DNA from: Anniella stebbinsi
Lineage: Eukaryota > Chordata > Lepidosauria > Squamata > Anniellidae
Length of the DNA: 64,000 nt
NCBI GenBank assembly: GCA_029215795.1
Contig: JARDYH010000004.1
Location: 33,174,001 to 33,238,000 of the forward strand
Direction: 5' to 3'
Below the pieces are notes generated by a model, which made no database searches, was not told the DNA's origin, and was given only the letters and a program-made list of their open reading frames with translations. This document shows, one piece after another, positions 10,740 through 21,759 of this stretch (its first letter is position 1; every line of letters starts with the position of its first letter). A program made the position numbers and the translations under genes.

Positions 10740-10955
10740 AATCAGCTTTTGCAAGCTATTTGGCCATTTGCCGCTTCACAGTGTAATTGTGCATGACTCT
10801 CCCTCATTAGACAGCAGTATTTACCTCTGGGAAATGGGGCTTTGCAGAACAAGATGAATTAAATTGGAACTTTGGCAAATGTCGCTGCGTTTGGCAGCTC
10901 TGAAATAAATGAAAACTCTCCCTATAATTTGGTAGGGCTAGGAAGGAACAAGCAA
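10740..10955. promoter_or_regulatory. Candidate conserved noncoding element
   Basis: Repeat-free block with a non-repetitive mixed texture and a TTGGCAAATG/TTTGGCAG pair. It is suggested as possible regulatory sequence only because no repeat or coding explanation fits. Confidence 0.2.
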
Positions 10956-11434
10956 CACCTGGCCTTTACTCAAGCTGACCCCCATTATTTTGGGGTCAGC
11001 TGGGAAGTTCAGTTGCAAGAATGTATGGGTTTGATTAAATAAAGTTTGGGCATTTAACCTGGCTTAGTCACAGTGCACTAGAGAGATACTCAGAAGGCTT
11101 CATGGCCAAGAAATATATTTGTGTCACGTTGCCATGTTATGTTAAATACGAATGCAAGAGACTGTGGTTGTTTCTTGGGGGTTCACATCTGTGATTCTGA
11201 CTGAGACACGCACTAATAGCCTATCTATGTTTGAAGCCAGAAGATGCCCTTTTAATTTGAAAACATGCCAGCTGAAGCCACAATGCTTCTTTTCAGCAGC
11301 TTTATTATTGTTACGTAATGAAATAGGGTTGCCAATTCTCAGATCATTTTGTGTCCATACCGTTGACGGTCCAGAGTCAGGAGTGCAATGTCTTAGGGTG
11401 GAACAGATGTTATGCCATCAAAAACAGCAATCCC
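10956..11434. other. Unassigned, gene-free
   Basis: The plus frame at 11152-11532 (126 codons) runs from unique sequence into a LINE tail and shows no domain, so it is not called as a gene. Confidence 0.4.
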
Positions 11435-11860
11435 ATTTATTTATTCATTTATTTATTTTAAACATTTCCTGGCTGCCTTTCAGGGCAGAGGCCCTCACAA
11501 GGTGGCTTACAACAATAAAATACATAAAATAGTAAAAGCAATAAACTATTAAAATATTAAAAGCAATAAAAACATCTTCACAATAGAAATTATTATTATT
11601 ACTATTAATAAATATTCACAATAGAAAAGCAATTAAAAGCAATTATTATTATTAATAAATAATAAATATTCACAATAGAAAAGCAATTAAAACAATAAAA
11701 CCAGCAGGAACAACAATAGCAGCAATAACAGTATACAGCATGGGAAGTCCATGTTAAAATAAAATGCTTTTAAAGCCTTCTTGAACACCTATTGGTTTTG
11801 CCTTCTCATCTTACAGCAATTAAGGGAAGCTTTGTGAAACCTGAGCTGTTTGGAGTAAAT
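11435..11860 (-). mobile_element. LINE 3' tail (L2-like)
   Basis: A TTTA-type run at 11437-11460, followed by 'CACAAGGTGGCTTACAACAA' and long A/T-rich iterations of 'aaaagcaataaaa', is the reverse-strand pattern of L2-type 3' tails. Internal ATT runs have expanded. No coding part is left. Confidence 0.55.
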
Positions 11861-13519
11861 ATGCTCCTTTTGCAAATGTATTAAAATAGGTTTGTATCCC
11901 ACTTTAATGAAGCAGTGGATCCCCCTGGCAGAATCAGCAGAGCTAATTTCCCCTTGCCCCCTGAACTCTGCCCTCCCCACTTTTCCGGAGGATCCCCCAA
12001 TTGTCTGGAGCAGATTTTGGGAGTTGTTAGTGGTAAGAGAGCATCAGCAAAATGTTCCTGTCCCCCTTCCACCTGTGAGAGGATCAAAGCCATAGATGCT
12101 ATACTTGAGTTTTTAAGTCTTTAGATTTTCAAGCAAACATTCTTTCATAGCAATGCCCTGATTATAAACCTACACAGTACAATAATTGATTTGTGTCTGC
12201 CATTGAGTCTTAAAGCTTCCCACTATGATCCAATTCAGTGTTTTTGCTTTTGTGTTTGATTTAGAAAAATGATCTGAATGAATTAAAATATTGAAATATC
12301 TGTACTCATTTTCATCATATGTTTAGGGACAAGAAAGATCAGGGGAAGAATCTAAGCCCCTCTCTTGTATCTTCAAAGCAACTCTGTGTCAGGAAACAAG
12401 AAAAAAGCTAATTCCTTCTGCTATCTAAACCTTTAGGGAAGTCCCTGCTAGGCTTACAGCAAGGTCTGTTAACATCTGTGTACCTTTGTATGTTCTTTTT
12501 CTTGCTCATGCTTTGGGTCTCATCCCCAGAATTCAGGCATGACAAGTTAATGAACCATTTGAGCTCCAGTAAGTGAGGATATCCACTTAAGCTGAATAAT
12601 GTGGGTTGCAGCTGTCTGTGTTCCTGCCATCAGCGCTGATGGCAATGAGGAAACAGGGGAGCAGAAATCCAGTTTGATAGAAAGAAACCAAGCAGACTTG
12701 TCACAAGAAGCTTCTTAAAGCCAATTGGTTAATATACGGGAGTGTGACTGATAGTTCTTACACTTTAGGTTGCTAAAAGATCTTTGCTCTAAGCTGCTTC
12801 TTGTAACAGTCAGGAGAAGAATGGACATTGGATGCTAGAAAGGAGAGGGAGAATGAGACATGAAGCAGAATGAAATAGGTTCTGCAGATCTGGCTGAAGT
12901 ACATCCATTTAATTCCATACAGCTTTGAATGCCTTGGAATACATGCAATATGTTTGGAGAATTAAATATTTGAATAAAAGGGAGTACTGCAGACATAGGA
13001 TATGTCACCTGGCTTAGAACTATGCTATAATGAATTCAGATAATCAGGTGTTTCAGGTCACGGAGGTGGATATCAATGAGATCTACTCGGCATATTATTC
13101 TGCACTGATCTTTACTTCATGTTATTGGGATTGTTATGCTTCAGGGATAAAAGCCATATGCCCCCGTGTGCTTCTATCTCCCAAATTCTCCTGCCACATG
13201 TCAAATAAATGAATGCATGTTTGCATAAAGGAAGCAATGTATTATTACACAAGACATGTAGAGTAATGCTATTCATGTCCACTCAGAAGTCTATTCCATT
13301 TCATTCTATGGGGCATTCAGCCAGGGAAATGGATACAGGATTGCGGCGTAAATAGGGCTAAGATACATAATACAAGTATACATAGTATACATAGTACTCT
13401 AAATACTCTAGTTTAGGACTGATTAAGGGTCGGCCCTACTATTAGGCAGCAGTAAGGCAGCCATCACTGAGGTGCAGTCTGCAGTGGTAGGAAGTTGGGT
13501 GCATAGTGTGCCATATGGG
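11861..13519. other. Unassigned, gene-free
   Basis: About 1.65 kb of unique-looking sequence. The short overlapping frames near 11881-12124 on both strands cover the same GC-rich patch, typical of chance frames. A weak palindromic short repeat lies near 13255-13320. Confidence 0.4.
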
Positions 13520-13943
13520 TAGGGATGGACAAATCTGTCAATTTCAATTTCTCCCCATTTCTTATATTTCTAATCTTAAATTCAGTTGGTCCTCAACTTT
13601 GAGCATTTTAAAAAAGTTTGCTTGAAAATTCAAATCCATTTTTGTGCGCATTCCTCTTAATACAATCATTTTATATGCAATTTTGTTTAATATATAATTT
13701 TTTACAAACATTTCCCCTAAAATTATGCACTTTAACATTACTTGCACATTACTTATGATATTTTACTAATATCAGCATTTGTGCATGAATTTTTTGAATG
13801 GAGAACTTGATTGCAATATTCAGAGATGTTCAAATTTTGAAGGATAACTGAGTTTTAGTTCGTGTATTGGTTTGAATACACGGACTAAAACTGGGTAAGT
13901 TCACTTTAAAATGCGAGCTAAACTAATTTCTCCCTCATTCCTG
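13520..13943. mobile_element. hAT-like non-autonomous element (424 bp)
   Basis: The left end begins TAGGGATGGACAAA and the right end is a decayed CATTCCTG (expected CATCCCTA). Flanks are CATATGGG (13512-13519) and CATATGGC (13944-13951), a 7/8 match to an 8-bp duplication. Internally it has ATGCA/TTTTGTGCG-type motifs and a 17-bp inverted repeat (13852-13868 with 13875-13891, one mismatch). No transposase frame. Eight-base duplications and short inverted ends are the hAT superfamily pattern. Confidence 0.6.
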
Positions 13944-14382
13944 CATATGGCCTGGTGCTCTATGACTTCTAAACTAGCCTGCTGCCCTCAGGTGCTGTTC
14001 CATCACCAGAGTTGATGTGAGTTTCAGTTGCCAGTCTGGTCGTTGTCTGAATGTGGAAGTGGGGAAAGGAGTGGGGGTCTGTCTTATCTTTTATATCAGG
14101 TACAAAAACATATTGTGCTGGCTTTGTTGATTAAAAGAAGTGTTACAAAAATTGTTATCTGTCCTATAGAAAATTTATTATTAGTTTTTTGTAGCAAAAT
14201 TAAAGCATAGGTAACTAGGGATGGTGCAAGTGGTCAACTGGGTCCAGGAGTCCGATGAACTCCTTGCACCCGGCCTCCCAGATCCCACTTGTGAGCCCCC
14301 GGACCCGCTTGATGAACCACGTGAACACCCAAAACTTACCGGACCTGTCTGCAAGCATCTGGCAGCCATCCATGCCTTCAGT
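13944..14382. other. Unassigned spacer between elements
   Basis: Contains overlapping short frames on both strands around 14181-14427 with no domain. Positions 14380-14382 (AGT) are the left target duplication of the next element. Confidence 0.4.
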
Positions 14383-14891
14383 GGCTGCATTCAGACAACA
14401 CATTAAGCAACTGGGGGGGGGGAACAATTGTTAGTTGTGTTGCTTATTGTGTTGTGTGGAGGGTAACACGGCGCTCACAAACTACTGACGGTATGCTATT
14501 CTGCCCAAATAAGCAACTTAGAGAAACAACTGGCTTGCAAGTTGTTTAGCTCAAAGCCAGTTGTTTAAAGTGTTGTGTGGAGGGGTGAGTGGGTTAATGG
14601 CGTGTGGTGAGTGGGTTAAAACACAAGCCCATAGAGGCAGGTGGCAAGAGTGACCAAAGTGGCGGCTGCCACTCTGCTACAACTGGTGCAACTTGCAGAG
14701 GCTGCTGGGATAGAACTGGGAGGAGGGAGGGTGGGGAGAGGGGCGGGGGCTGTGTCAGTCAAATGCTGGGTTGACTATTAGTGCACTCAACACCAGCTAC
14801 AACCACCCACAGTTGTGTAGGAATATGTTGTGTGGAGAATACCCACAAAATAACCAACTGTGATTGACTAATGTGTTGTCCGAATGCAGCC
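14383..14891 (+). mobile_element. MITE, GGCTGCATTC family, copy 1 (509 bp)
   Basis: Terminal inverted repeats GGCTGCATTCAGACAACACA at the left and the complement of GGCTGCATTCGGACAACACA at the right. It is flanked by AGT on both sides (14380-14382, 14892-14894), a 3-bp target duplication of the kind left by PIF/Harbinger-type transposases. It carries an internal TTGCAAG-centred palindrome (about 14531-14570) and no coding capacity. It is nearly the full reverse complement of 32570-33111. Confidence 0.82.
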
Positions 14892-15290
14892 AGTGTGTCT
14901 CCGTTTCTGTAAAAATGGTGACCTGTGTTTTACTGTAAATCGATTCTGATACAAGTGGCGGCCATACAGCAACATTTATACAACATTACAGGTGTAAATG
15001 GTTCATTGCTGAAGCGATGGGTGACTACTGAGCCTCATGGATGGTCTGGTAAGGGCTGGGGGCTTGCACTGATTGCCTAGCAAGTCTAGCTGTGAAAAGG
15101 AATTTAAATAACCCCTAAGCCACTCAGTTGATCAACCTGGGACAGCTTGGACCTTATGAGAAGTCAGGGAACACAACCAATTTGTAAAGCAAGCAAAGGA
15201 TTTATTCAAGGAAATGGGGAAGGGAAATAGCAATGAATAGAAGAAAACAGAGAAAATGCTTACAAATACTCTCAGAGAGCTGCACACACT
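14892..15290. other. Unassigned spacer
   Basis: About 400 bases between two MITEs of the same family; no gene or other repeat recognised. Confidence 0.4.
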
Positions 15291-15518
15291 GGCTGAATTC
15301 GGACAACACGATAGCCAATGGTGGGGTAATAATCAAATTTACAGTTGTTCATCTAGGGGGTATTCCCCACACAACATGGTAATAAATAATCAACTGTGGT
15401 GTGGATTAGGATCAACGCTGAGTTGACTATGGCAGCATTTGGACGACATGATAGTCAGTACAACTTACGATTGTTCCCCCCCCCCCCCAGTTGCTTATTG
15501 TGTCGTCCGAATTCAGCC
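15291..15518. mobile_element. MITE, GGCTGCATTC family, copy 3 (228 bp)
   Basis: Left end GGCTGAATTCGGACAACACG; right end is the complement of GGCTGAATTCGGACGACACA. Flanked by ACT on both sides (15288-15290, 15519-15521). It shares the poly-C next to TTGCTTATTGTG with copy 1 but is internally deleted and carries an extra internal GACGACATGATAGTC end-like motif near 15450. Non-coding. Confidence 0.8.
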
Positions 15519-16039
15519 ACTCTCTAGGCTACAGACTTAGTTTCCCAATGTTACAAAGTTCAAAGAGTTATACACACAACCTTTGAAAACAAGAATTCTT
15601 ACTTAGCCACAATTCCAGACAACCAAGTCTCGGGAAACAAGCTCCTTGGATTGCACCTACCCAGTGGCAAGTGCAGTGCACATCAACCAGACACCTTCCC
15701 TCGCCCCTCGCTGGTATAACCTGAAGATTTTACTTCTCTTAGGAGGTTGCTCATCTCCTAGTTACAAGCTTAATTTTTATGTGTTTAATTGTCAAACTTT
15801 GGTTAACTAGATAAGCAAACTGATATAACATGGCAGCATGGTAAATGTAGACTGGACTGCGTTGCAAGCTGTGCTCATTGCACAGGGAACTGCACCACCA
15901 ATTCACCTGTGCTGGATTCTACTGCACAATTTTCTTCCATCTGTTTTCCCCCCTCAATGCAAGTGTAGCAGCAGGATTATATGAATTCATCCTCATCCAA
16001 GCCATGAGGAGGTGTGGTGGGGAGGGATTATAGCAGGTT
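15519..16039. other. Unassigned, gene-free
   Basis: Unique-looking sequence with no recognised feature. Confidence 0.4.
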
Positions 16040-16118
16040 CATTGAGAAGAGACTGCAGATTAGCTGTAGAGCACATGATTTGCTTGCAGAAGGTCCCAGA
16101 TTTAGTTTTCCACATCTC
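16040..16118 (+). repeat. tRNA-derived SINE head fragment
   Basis: 'TAGCTGTAGAGCACATGATT' and 'GCAGAAGGTCCCAGATTTAG' match the A- and B-box region of the SINE family seen at 59383. The body is absent or unrecognisable. The 75-codon frame across it (16014-16241) is therefore not a gene. Confidence 0.6.
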
Positions 16119-17327
16119 TACTTAAAAAAGAACTTGAATTGTGGGGCTAGCAAGCCCCCTGAATGCTTGAAGAGCCAATCCAAACAGACAGGACTGGGCC
16201 AATGGTTTGATTTGGCATTAGGAATCTTCATGTGCTCATGAAATTATCATCTGCTGTCTGAATTTTGATCAAGTTATAATTGCAGTATTATCCTTTGGTT
16301 TTATAATATGCCTCAACCCTGTTTTAGCATCATGTGTAGTGTTCCAAAAATTTCGCATTCAAAGTGGTCTGTGTAAATATAAATTGGTTTGAAAACAATC
16401 CTCTTTCAGTCTTTTTTAAAAAGCCTGGATTTGGAATATAGGTTTATTAATATTCACAAACACTGCTTAGTTAAGCCTGCTTTAATTTTGCTGTGTGTAT
16501 TGTAAACAGGGATTACAGGGATGTTTGAATTTTGCATGCCAGATTTCTGGGCATTGTGTAAATTCTGCTTATTATCATGCAAAAATAAGTATGATCTCTC
16601 AAAAGTCTATCTACTCCATTCCCTGAAACTCTTTAATTGTTGCCTTATAATATTGTTGCTGGAATGCTTAATTCAGTATTAGGAGCTGATCTGCAGAGAT
16701 GTTTTGGGTGACTTGAAATCCCAAATCCCAAGGAAGGTTTTGATCTGTGAGGTAGGCATGTTTGGCAGGCACAGTGTAATAATAATGCTAGGAGAATGAA
16801 GCCTTCACAGTTTGGAAAGAAAAGCCAATCTTGGAGAAAAATACCACTGTTGTTGAATCTTCCATTAAACTGTGACAGTTGTAGGCATTAGTTCCAACCT
16901 CCATAACCCCAGCCAAATGAGCTGGAAAGAGCAGCAGCCTTTTCTAATTATGTTCCACTGTTGGAGGTTGTCTTGTAGTGAAACAGCTGTAGTCTTAGCC
17001 AGTGGCTGGGTGGAGATGAAGGTAAGCATGACAGAAGGTTAATCCCCAGCTTCTTTTTCTATTTAATTTTTAGCAAGAAATGTTTATGAATGTGTCATAT
17101 TAATAACAGAGTTTAATCTGAAGTATACTTCATTGCGGTCACCCTTGAGTCTGTTTGGAATGTTTTTGGTTCAGTCCTGGAACATGTGAAATAATATAAT
17201 AATACAGAGATTTTCAGCGAGCATGTGAAAATTGAATTCATGGGTTGCTTTCACTTGTCGAAGTTTAGGATAAAGGTGACCAGGTCAGAAGGTATGAGTT
17301 TGGGACAGGCCTGAGCCCCAGCATCTC
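16119..17327. other. Unassigned, gene-free
   Basis: About 1.2 kb of repeat-poor unique sequence without a plausible exon. Confidence 0.4.
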
Positions 17328-17515
17328 TATTATTATTATTATTATTAATAATAATAATAATAATAATAATAAATTTATTTCTTACCCGCTTCTCCCTCTG
17401 GATAGAGGCGGGGAACAACATTAAAAGCAAATGATATAAAATACATAAAACTGGTTAACAACATATGAAAACGAATACATTATTAAAATACCAATAAAAC
17501 TCTGAATTGAAATTG
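17328..17515 (-). mobile_element. L2-clade LINE 3' tail
   Basis: An (ATT)n-(AAT)n run at 17328-17372 is followed by the reverse complement of the 'TTCCCCGCCTnnATCCA...GGGTAAGAAATAAA' tail that ends the L2 at 19142-20502, so it belongs to the same subfamily. Only the non-coding tail remains. Confidence 0.75.
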
Positions 17516-17569
17516 ATCTTGGAGACAAGAGGTTGCTTTTTACCTTTAGGAAAATGAATAAAGCTTAGA

Positions 17570-17652
17570 TATTATTAGTAAGTCTGCACAAAGGTTCAGA
17601 AATATAACCCTAGCTTATATTTCTGAACCTTTGTGCGGACTTACTAATACTA
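17570..17652. repeat. Short hairpin element, 38-bp stem
   Basis: Arms 17574-17607 and 17615-17648 are reverse complements over 34 bases with one mismatch (a G-T pair, so a wobble in RNA), around a 7-base loop CCCTAGC. Pairing extends outward to about 17570/17652 with one more mismatch. The size and shape are like palindromic MITEs and like precursor-microRNA hairpins. No tail or box motif shows transcription. Confidence 0.85.
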
Positions 17653-17654
17653 GC

Positions 17655-17845
17655 CCTAGTATTCACAAGTTGAACAATCTGTTGAGGCAGTTGCTGGGGA
17701 ACATGGGCGGGAAGGTGCTGTTGCACTCATGTCCTCCTTGTGCATTATTGGTTGACAGCTGGTTGGCCACCATGTGAACAGAATGTTGGACTAGATGGAC
17801 CTGTGGTCTGATCCAGCACTGTTCTTCTTACGTTCTTATGAGAAA
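17655..17845 (+). mobile_element. CR1/L3-like LINE 3' end
   Basis: Plus-strand fragment with 'GTTGCTGGGGAACATGGGCG', 'GGTGCTGTTGCACTCATGTC', 'GCTGGTTGGCCACCATGTGA' and the terminal 'GATGGACCTGTGGTCTGATC...CTTCTTACGTTCTTATGA'. It is the 3' UTR of a LINE whose organisation parallels CR1. Other copies: 39437-39768 (plus); 10286, 43556, 44970 and 59683 (minus). Confidence 0.75.
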
Positions 17846-19141
17846 AAGTTGAAAGCAGGAGAATGGAGTTCTAAAGAAGAAGGCATGCATCTAGTAATTT
17901 AATCTTTATGCTGAGCAGAATCCATTTGTTGTGGGCTCTAAAGCTTATTATATATGTACTAAATGCACAACAACTAATAATTAGATAACTCTGTATGGTG
18001 TTTGTTCTGTGTGTGTGTGTGTGTGTGTAAGAGAGGAAACATACACTGAGAGAAAACACACAGAAGACAAAGGCAATGGCTACTCCCAAAGTTTTGTGAC
18101 TGGCCACACCTCAGCAACAGCCATTTTGCACATCCACAACACTTAAACAAATTCTAAATGTGCTCATAGGCCTAAAAAGGTTGGGGACCTGTGTTCTGTA
18201 TTTCAAGGTGAAAATTGGAACACCTCTGCAAAACTTGCTGCACCATTCCTAATGTTTTTTTTCACTGTGGTGTCTTTCTCAGTTGAAAGCTTGCTTGAGC
18301 ATTGGGGTCTACACATTGATGGTTGCTGCTCAGACTTCTGCTTTCTTGAATATTGTTGTGCTTTGCTGTTATTGCACCTAAATTGTTTTTCCTTCTCGTT
18401 AAGTCTGACTTTGGCATGTTATGCTCAAGATATTTATTATAACAGAACATATTGGTTTAATTTATCTTATATAAGGCTGCAGTCCTATGCACAATTATCT
18501 GGGAGTAAGTCCCATTGAACTCAGTAGGATTTACTTCTGAGGATACATATGTAATACTGTACTGAAAGTGATGTTAATTTTGGTGGCATGTTGCCACTAG
18601 CAGATTGTACTCAGTAGTTAAGAGTAGTTAGGAGTTAAGAGTTATCTGCAGGAAAGAAACCTGGACCCAGTTTCATGTGAGGTCTCTTAAGGGTATCTGA
18701 GTTGTGATTAGAATCCATTTTGCTTTCATGTTCAAATTGAAATTAATAAATTTTGTTCTCTCTATCTCTCCTGTTCTGAACTAAGCCAGATGTAAATCCT
18801 TCCATTAAGTAGTCCCATTACTCTAACCTAGCACAGGAACTGGGTATCCACACAAATACATGATCCCATGAAAAGTTCCACTCACATGAATTCTCCTCCA
18901 GCTTTTGAGGGTGAGAAATCACATGCTCAGAGACATGGTAGACATCATGACTCATAAGTTATTTCTCACGTGTGGCTGTGGTTATGGGGCTGTTTGGTAT
19001 AGGAGACTTGAATTGGGGCGTAGGCTTCACTTTGCTAGTAGCTTTCCATTCTTTTGTCCATTGGGTGAAAACATAGAAAGATGTCTTAAACCAAGTGAGA
19101 TTATTTTTAAACTAGCCCACTTTTGCCTCCTCTAACTGGAG
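17846..19141. other. Unassigned; (GT)n and a short palindromic repeat
   Basis: Contains a (GT)n microsatellite at 18009-18028. At 18475-18560 lies a short near-palindromic interspersed repeat built on 'GGAGTAAGTCCCATTGAACT' and its complement-like half; related pieces are at 23365-23450, 34080-34155 and 36390-36470. Frames on both strands near 18252-18518 are not supported as genes. Confidence 0.5.
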
Positions 19142-20502
19142 GTGGCTTGCGAGGGTGTTAGGGATGTTGAGACTGCTATGGTTGCCTTAGTGGATGATCT
19201 ACACCTGAGTATTGACAGGGGGAGTGTGTCCCTGTTGGTACTTCTGGACCTTTCAGCAGCTTTCGATACCATCGACAATGGTATCCTTCTGGAACGCCTT
19301 CAGTGGTTCCGGTCCTACCTCTCGGGCAGATTCCAAACGGTGATGCTTGGGGATAGCTGCTCCGCAAAGAAGGAGGTGCTGTGGCGTACCACAAGGTGCC
19401 ATCCTTTCCCCAATGCTGTTTAACATTTACATGAAACTGCTGGGAGAGATCATCTGGAGGTATAGGGCGGGGTGCTATCAGTATGCTGATGACACCCAAA
19501 TATATTTCTCTATGTCTTCGATAACAGCATCAGCTAAGGATAGCATGTCTCCTCTGAATTAATGCTTGGAGGTGGTAATGGGCTGGATGAGGAAAAACAA
19601 ACTGAAGCTGAATCCCGACAAGACGGAGGTGCTTGCTGTCAAAGGCCACAACCTGGGTTTGGAGGTGTGTCAACCAGTTCTGGATGGGGTTATACCCTCC
19701 CTGAAAGACTGTGTTTGCAGCTTGGGGGTACTCCTGGATCCATCGCTCCAAATGACAGCCCAGATAGATGCGAGGAGTGCCTATTATTATCTTCAGCTGA
19801 TACGCCAGCTGCACCCCTTCCTGGAGTTGAAAGACCTAAAGACGGTAGTGCATGCACTGGTAACTTCGAGGCTCGACTTCTGCAATGCGCTGTACATAGG
19901 GCTACCTCTGTGCCTAGTCCGGAAACTTCTACTAGTTCAAAATATGGCAGCCAGGTTGGTCACCGGTACACCTAGGGGTGACCATATTACACCAGCTTTA
20001 AAACCACTCCACTGGCTGCCAATTAGTTTCCGGGTGAAGTACAAAGTGTTGGTCATTACTTTTAAAGCCCTACATGGTTTGGGTCCAGGTTACCTGCGGG
20101 ATCACCTTCGCCCATACAATCTGCCCCGCATGCTCAGGTCCTCTGGGAAGAACTTACTACAGCTGGCCAAGATTAGGCTGACAACCTGTTACCCAGAGGA
20201 CCTTTTCTTCTGCCGCTCCCAGGCTGTGGAATGACCTTCCGGAAGAGACTCCTCAACTTAACAGTCTTTTAGAATTTAAGAAAGCTATAAAGACTGTTCT
20301 CTTCCGGCAGACATATCCAGTGGAATTTTAGAATGTTTTTATGATGTTTTTATGATGTTTTATTGCTATTTTAATAAACGTGCACCATGTTTGTAATCAG
20401 TTTTATGTATTTTATCATATTTTATATTTACTGTTGTTCCCCGCCTTGATCCAATGGAGAGGAGGGTAAGAAATAAAATTATTATTATTATTATTATTAT
20501 GT
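19142..20502 (+). mobile_element. L2-clade LINE, best-preserved RT fragment
   Basis: Encodes the catalytic half of an L2-clade reverse transcriptase, the enzyme for target-primed copying of its own RNA. In order: block with DRGSVSLLVLLDLSAAFDTI (19142-19423); GVPQGAILSPMLFNIYMKLL and the active-site YADD (codons 19482-19493); KNKLKLNPDKTEVL; then the C-terminal LVTSRLDFCNALYIGLPL, LVQNMAARLVTGTPRGDHI and FKALHGLGPGYL. About ten residues are missing before QWFRSYL, a frameshift lies near 19375, one in-frame TAA at 19559-19561 replaces an expected Gln codon, and another shift near 20210 leads into RLWNDLP and a stop near 20330. The 3' tail ends in ATT repeats. 5'-truncated, with no endonuclease. 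Confidence 0.92.
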
Positions 20503-20534
20503 TATGCTATTTGAAGCTTTTATATTACTGCATT

Positions 20535-20772
20535 GTATTGCATTTATTATTGCAGTTATATTCCAGCTTTTTTCTTCTTGCAAAAACCCAAAGGTGGCTT
20601 ACACACGTTGTCCTTCTCTCCATCTTATCCTCACAACAACCCTGTGATATAGGTTGGGCTGAGAGTCAATGATTCACCCAAAGTCACCAGTAAGCTTCTT
20701 GGCCGAGTGGGGACTAAAACTGGGTTCTCCTGAGTCCCAGTCCAATATTCTAACCACTACCACAATGGCTCT
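20535..20772 (-). repeat. MIR-like tRNA-derived SINE
   Basis: On the minus strand the head reads 'AGCCATTGTGGTAGTGGTTA' (A-box region) and 'GAACCCAGTTTTAGTCCCC' (degenerate B-box). It is followed by 'CAACCTATATCACAGGGTTG' and a body leading to a T/A-rich tail. That order is the classical MIR-type SINE layout in amniotes. Boxes are mutated, so transcription is unlikely. Confidence 0.7.
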
Positions 20773-20922
20773 CAAGACAGCAAGGATTCAGCCTGGGGCA
20801 TTTTGTATATGAACCATGCGTCCTACAGGTGGAACTTGCACAAGTTGCATTTGATATTCAACTTGACCATACAACTGCAGATGCCTTTTTACCCTGTTAT
20901 TTCAGAATGTCTTGTAATATCA
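20773..20922. other. Unassigned spacer
   Basis: No feature recognised. Confidence 0.35.
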
Positions 20923-21452
20923 TAGGGGTGTGCCAGGTGTGCCCAGGCACACCCTAATGTCTCAAGCAATAAAAGCCAAATTGAGTGGGGGCATTGAGTG
21001 GGGATCTAAAGGGGGATCCAGACACAACAGGCTGCCCTCTGGCTGATCTACCACTGTGTCGATGAACCGCTGCCTCCGAGATAGCACTGTTGCTCATGGC
21101 AGCAGGAGCGAAACGGGACTGTTCTGCTGGGAGGCTCTCTGCTGGGAGCTGCACTTCAAAGAGGCCAGGAGGAGGGCCCCCAAAGGCTAATATTACCTTG
21201 TAAGCCCCTCCTCTGGCCAGTGTCATCACAAAGCCCCACAGATGCTGGGGCTTGAGGAGCATCTCCTCAGTCTCTCTCTCTCTCCCCCCCACCCCCACCC
21301 CCAACAGCTCTCCCATGGTCAGGCACGCCAAACATAAAGTAGGGCATCAGGGTGTCTTGTCTTTAATAAATGAATAACAATAATGTCCTTTTTAACTGAA
21401 TATTCAATAAATGTTCACCTTTAAGAAAAAAATTCCCTGAGTGTACACCCTA
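20923..21452. mobile_element. Possible hAT-like element (530 bp)
   Basis: Left boundary TAGGGGTGTGCCAGG and right boundary GTGTACACCCTA are imperfect inverted ends similar to the other TAGGG-type elements in this window. Adjacent 8-mers do not match, so the duplication is lost or the call is wrong. The minus frame at 20954-21331 has no transposase feature. Confidence 0.4.
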
Positions 21453-21555
21453 ATGAAACGTACTTCACAAGCCTATGTGTAATATATTACAACATGGCAA
21501 CAAAAACGAATGCATATTTATACCACTTAAAAATAACAAGGAATGTTCCAAAATG

Positions 21556-21759
21556 TTGTTCAGGCAACACTCTAAACCACGATGGTTAAGTATTTTGGGT
21601 TTAACATCATGGCTTGGCATTCTACATGAACCATGATTTAGTGTGAACCACTCCTAACCATGGTGGCTACATAACCACATTTTAAATACACTCACTAACC
21701 ATTTGCTGCAAAAGGGTTAGCAGCCTAACCACTGCTTAGTGTGTTGTCTGAACTGGCCC
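21556..21759. mobile_element. MITE, CTGTTCAGACAACA family, copy A
   Basis: Ends TGTTCAGGCAACACTCTAAA and (complement of) GGGCCAGTTCAGACAACACA. The interior holds repeated 'aaccatggt'-type palindromic words. It is a degenerate inverted relative of 61893-62106. The left end is mutated and no clear target duplication remains. Confidence 0.6.

Noticed and set aside
11152..11532. 126-codon plus frame
   Set aside because: Its end lies in a LINE 3' tail and the rest shows no domain; chance frame.
14215..14427. Overlapping frames of about 60-70 codons on both strands
   Set aside because: They straddle the boundary of a MITE and are reciprocal shadows; no domain.
20923..21452. Firm hAT element call
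   Set aside because: Ends look like TAGGG/CCCTA but adjacent 8-mers do not match, so it is kept only as a low-confidence feature.
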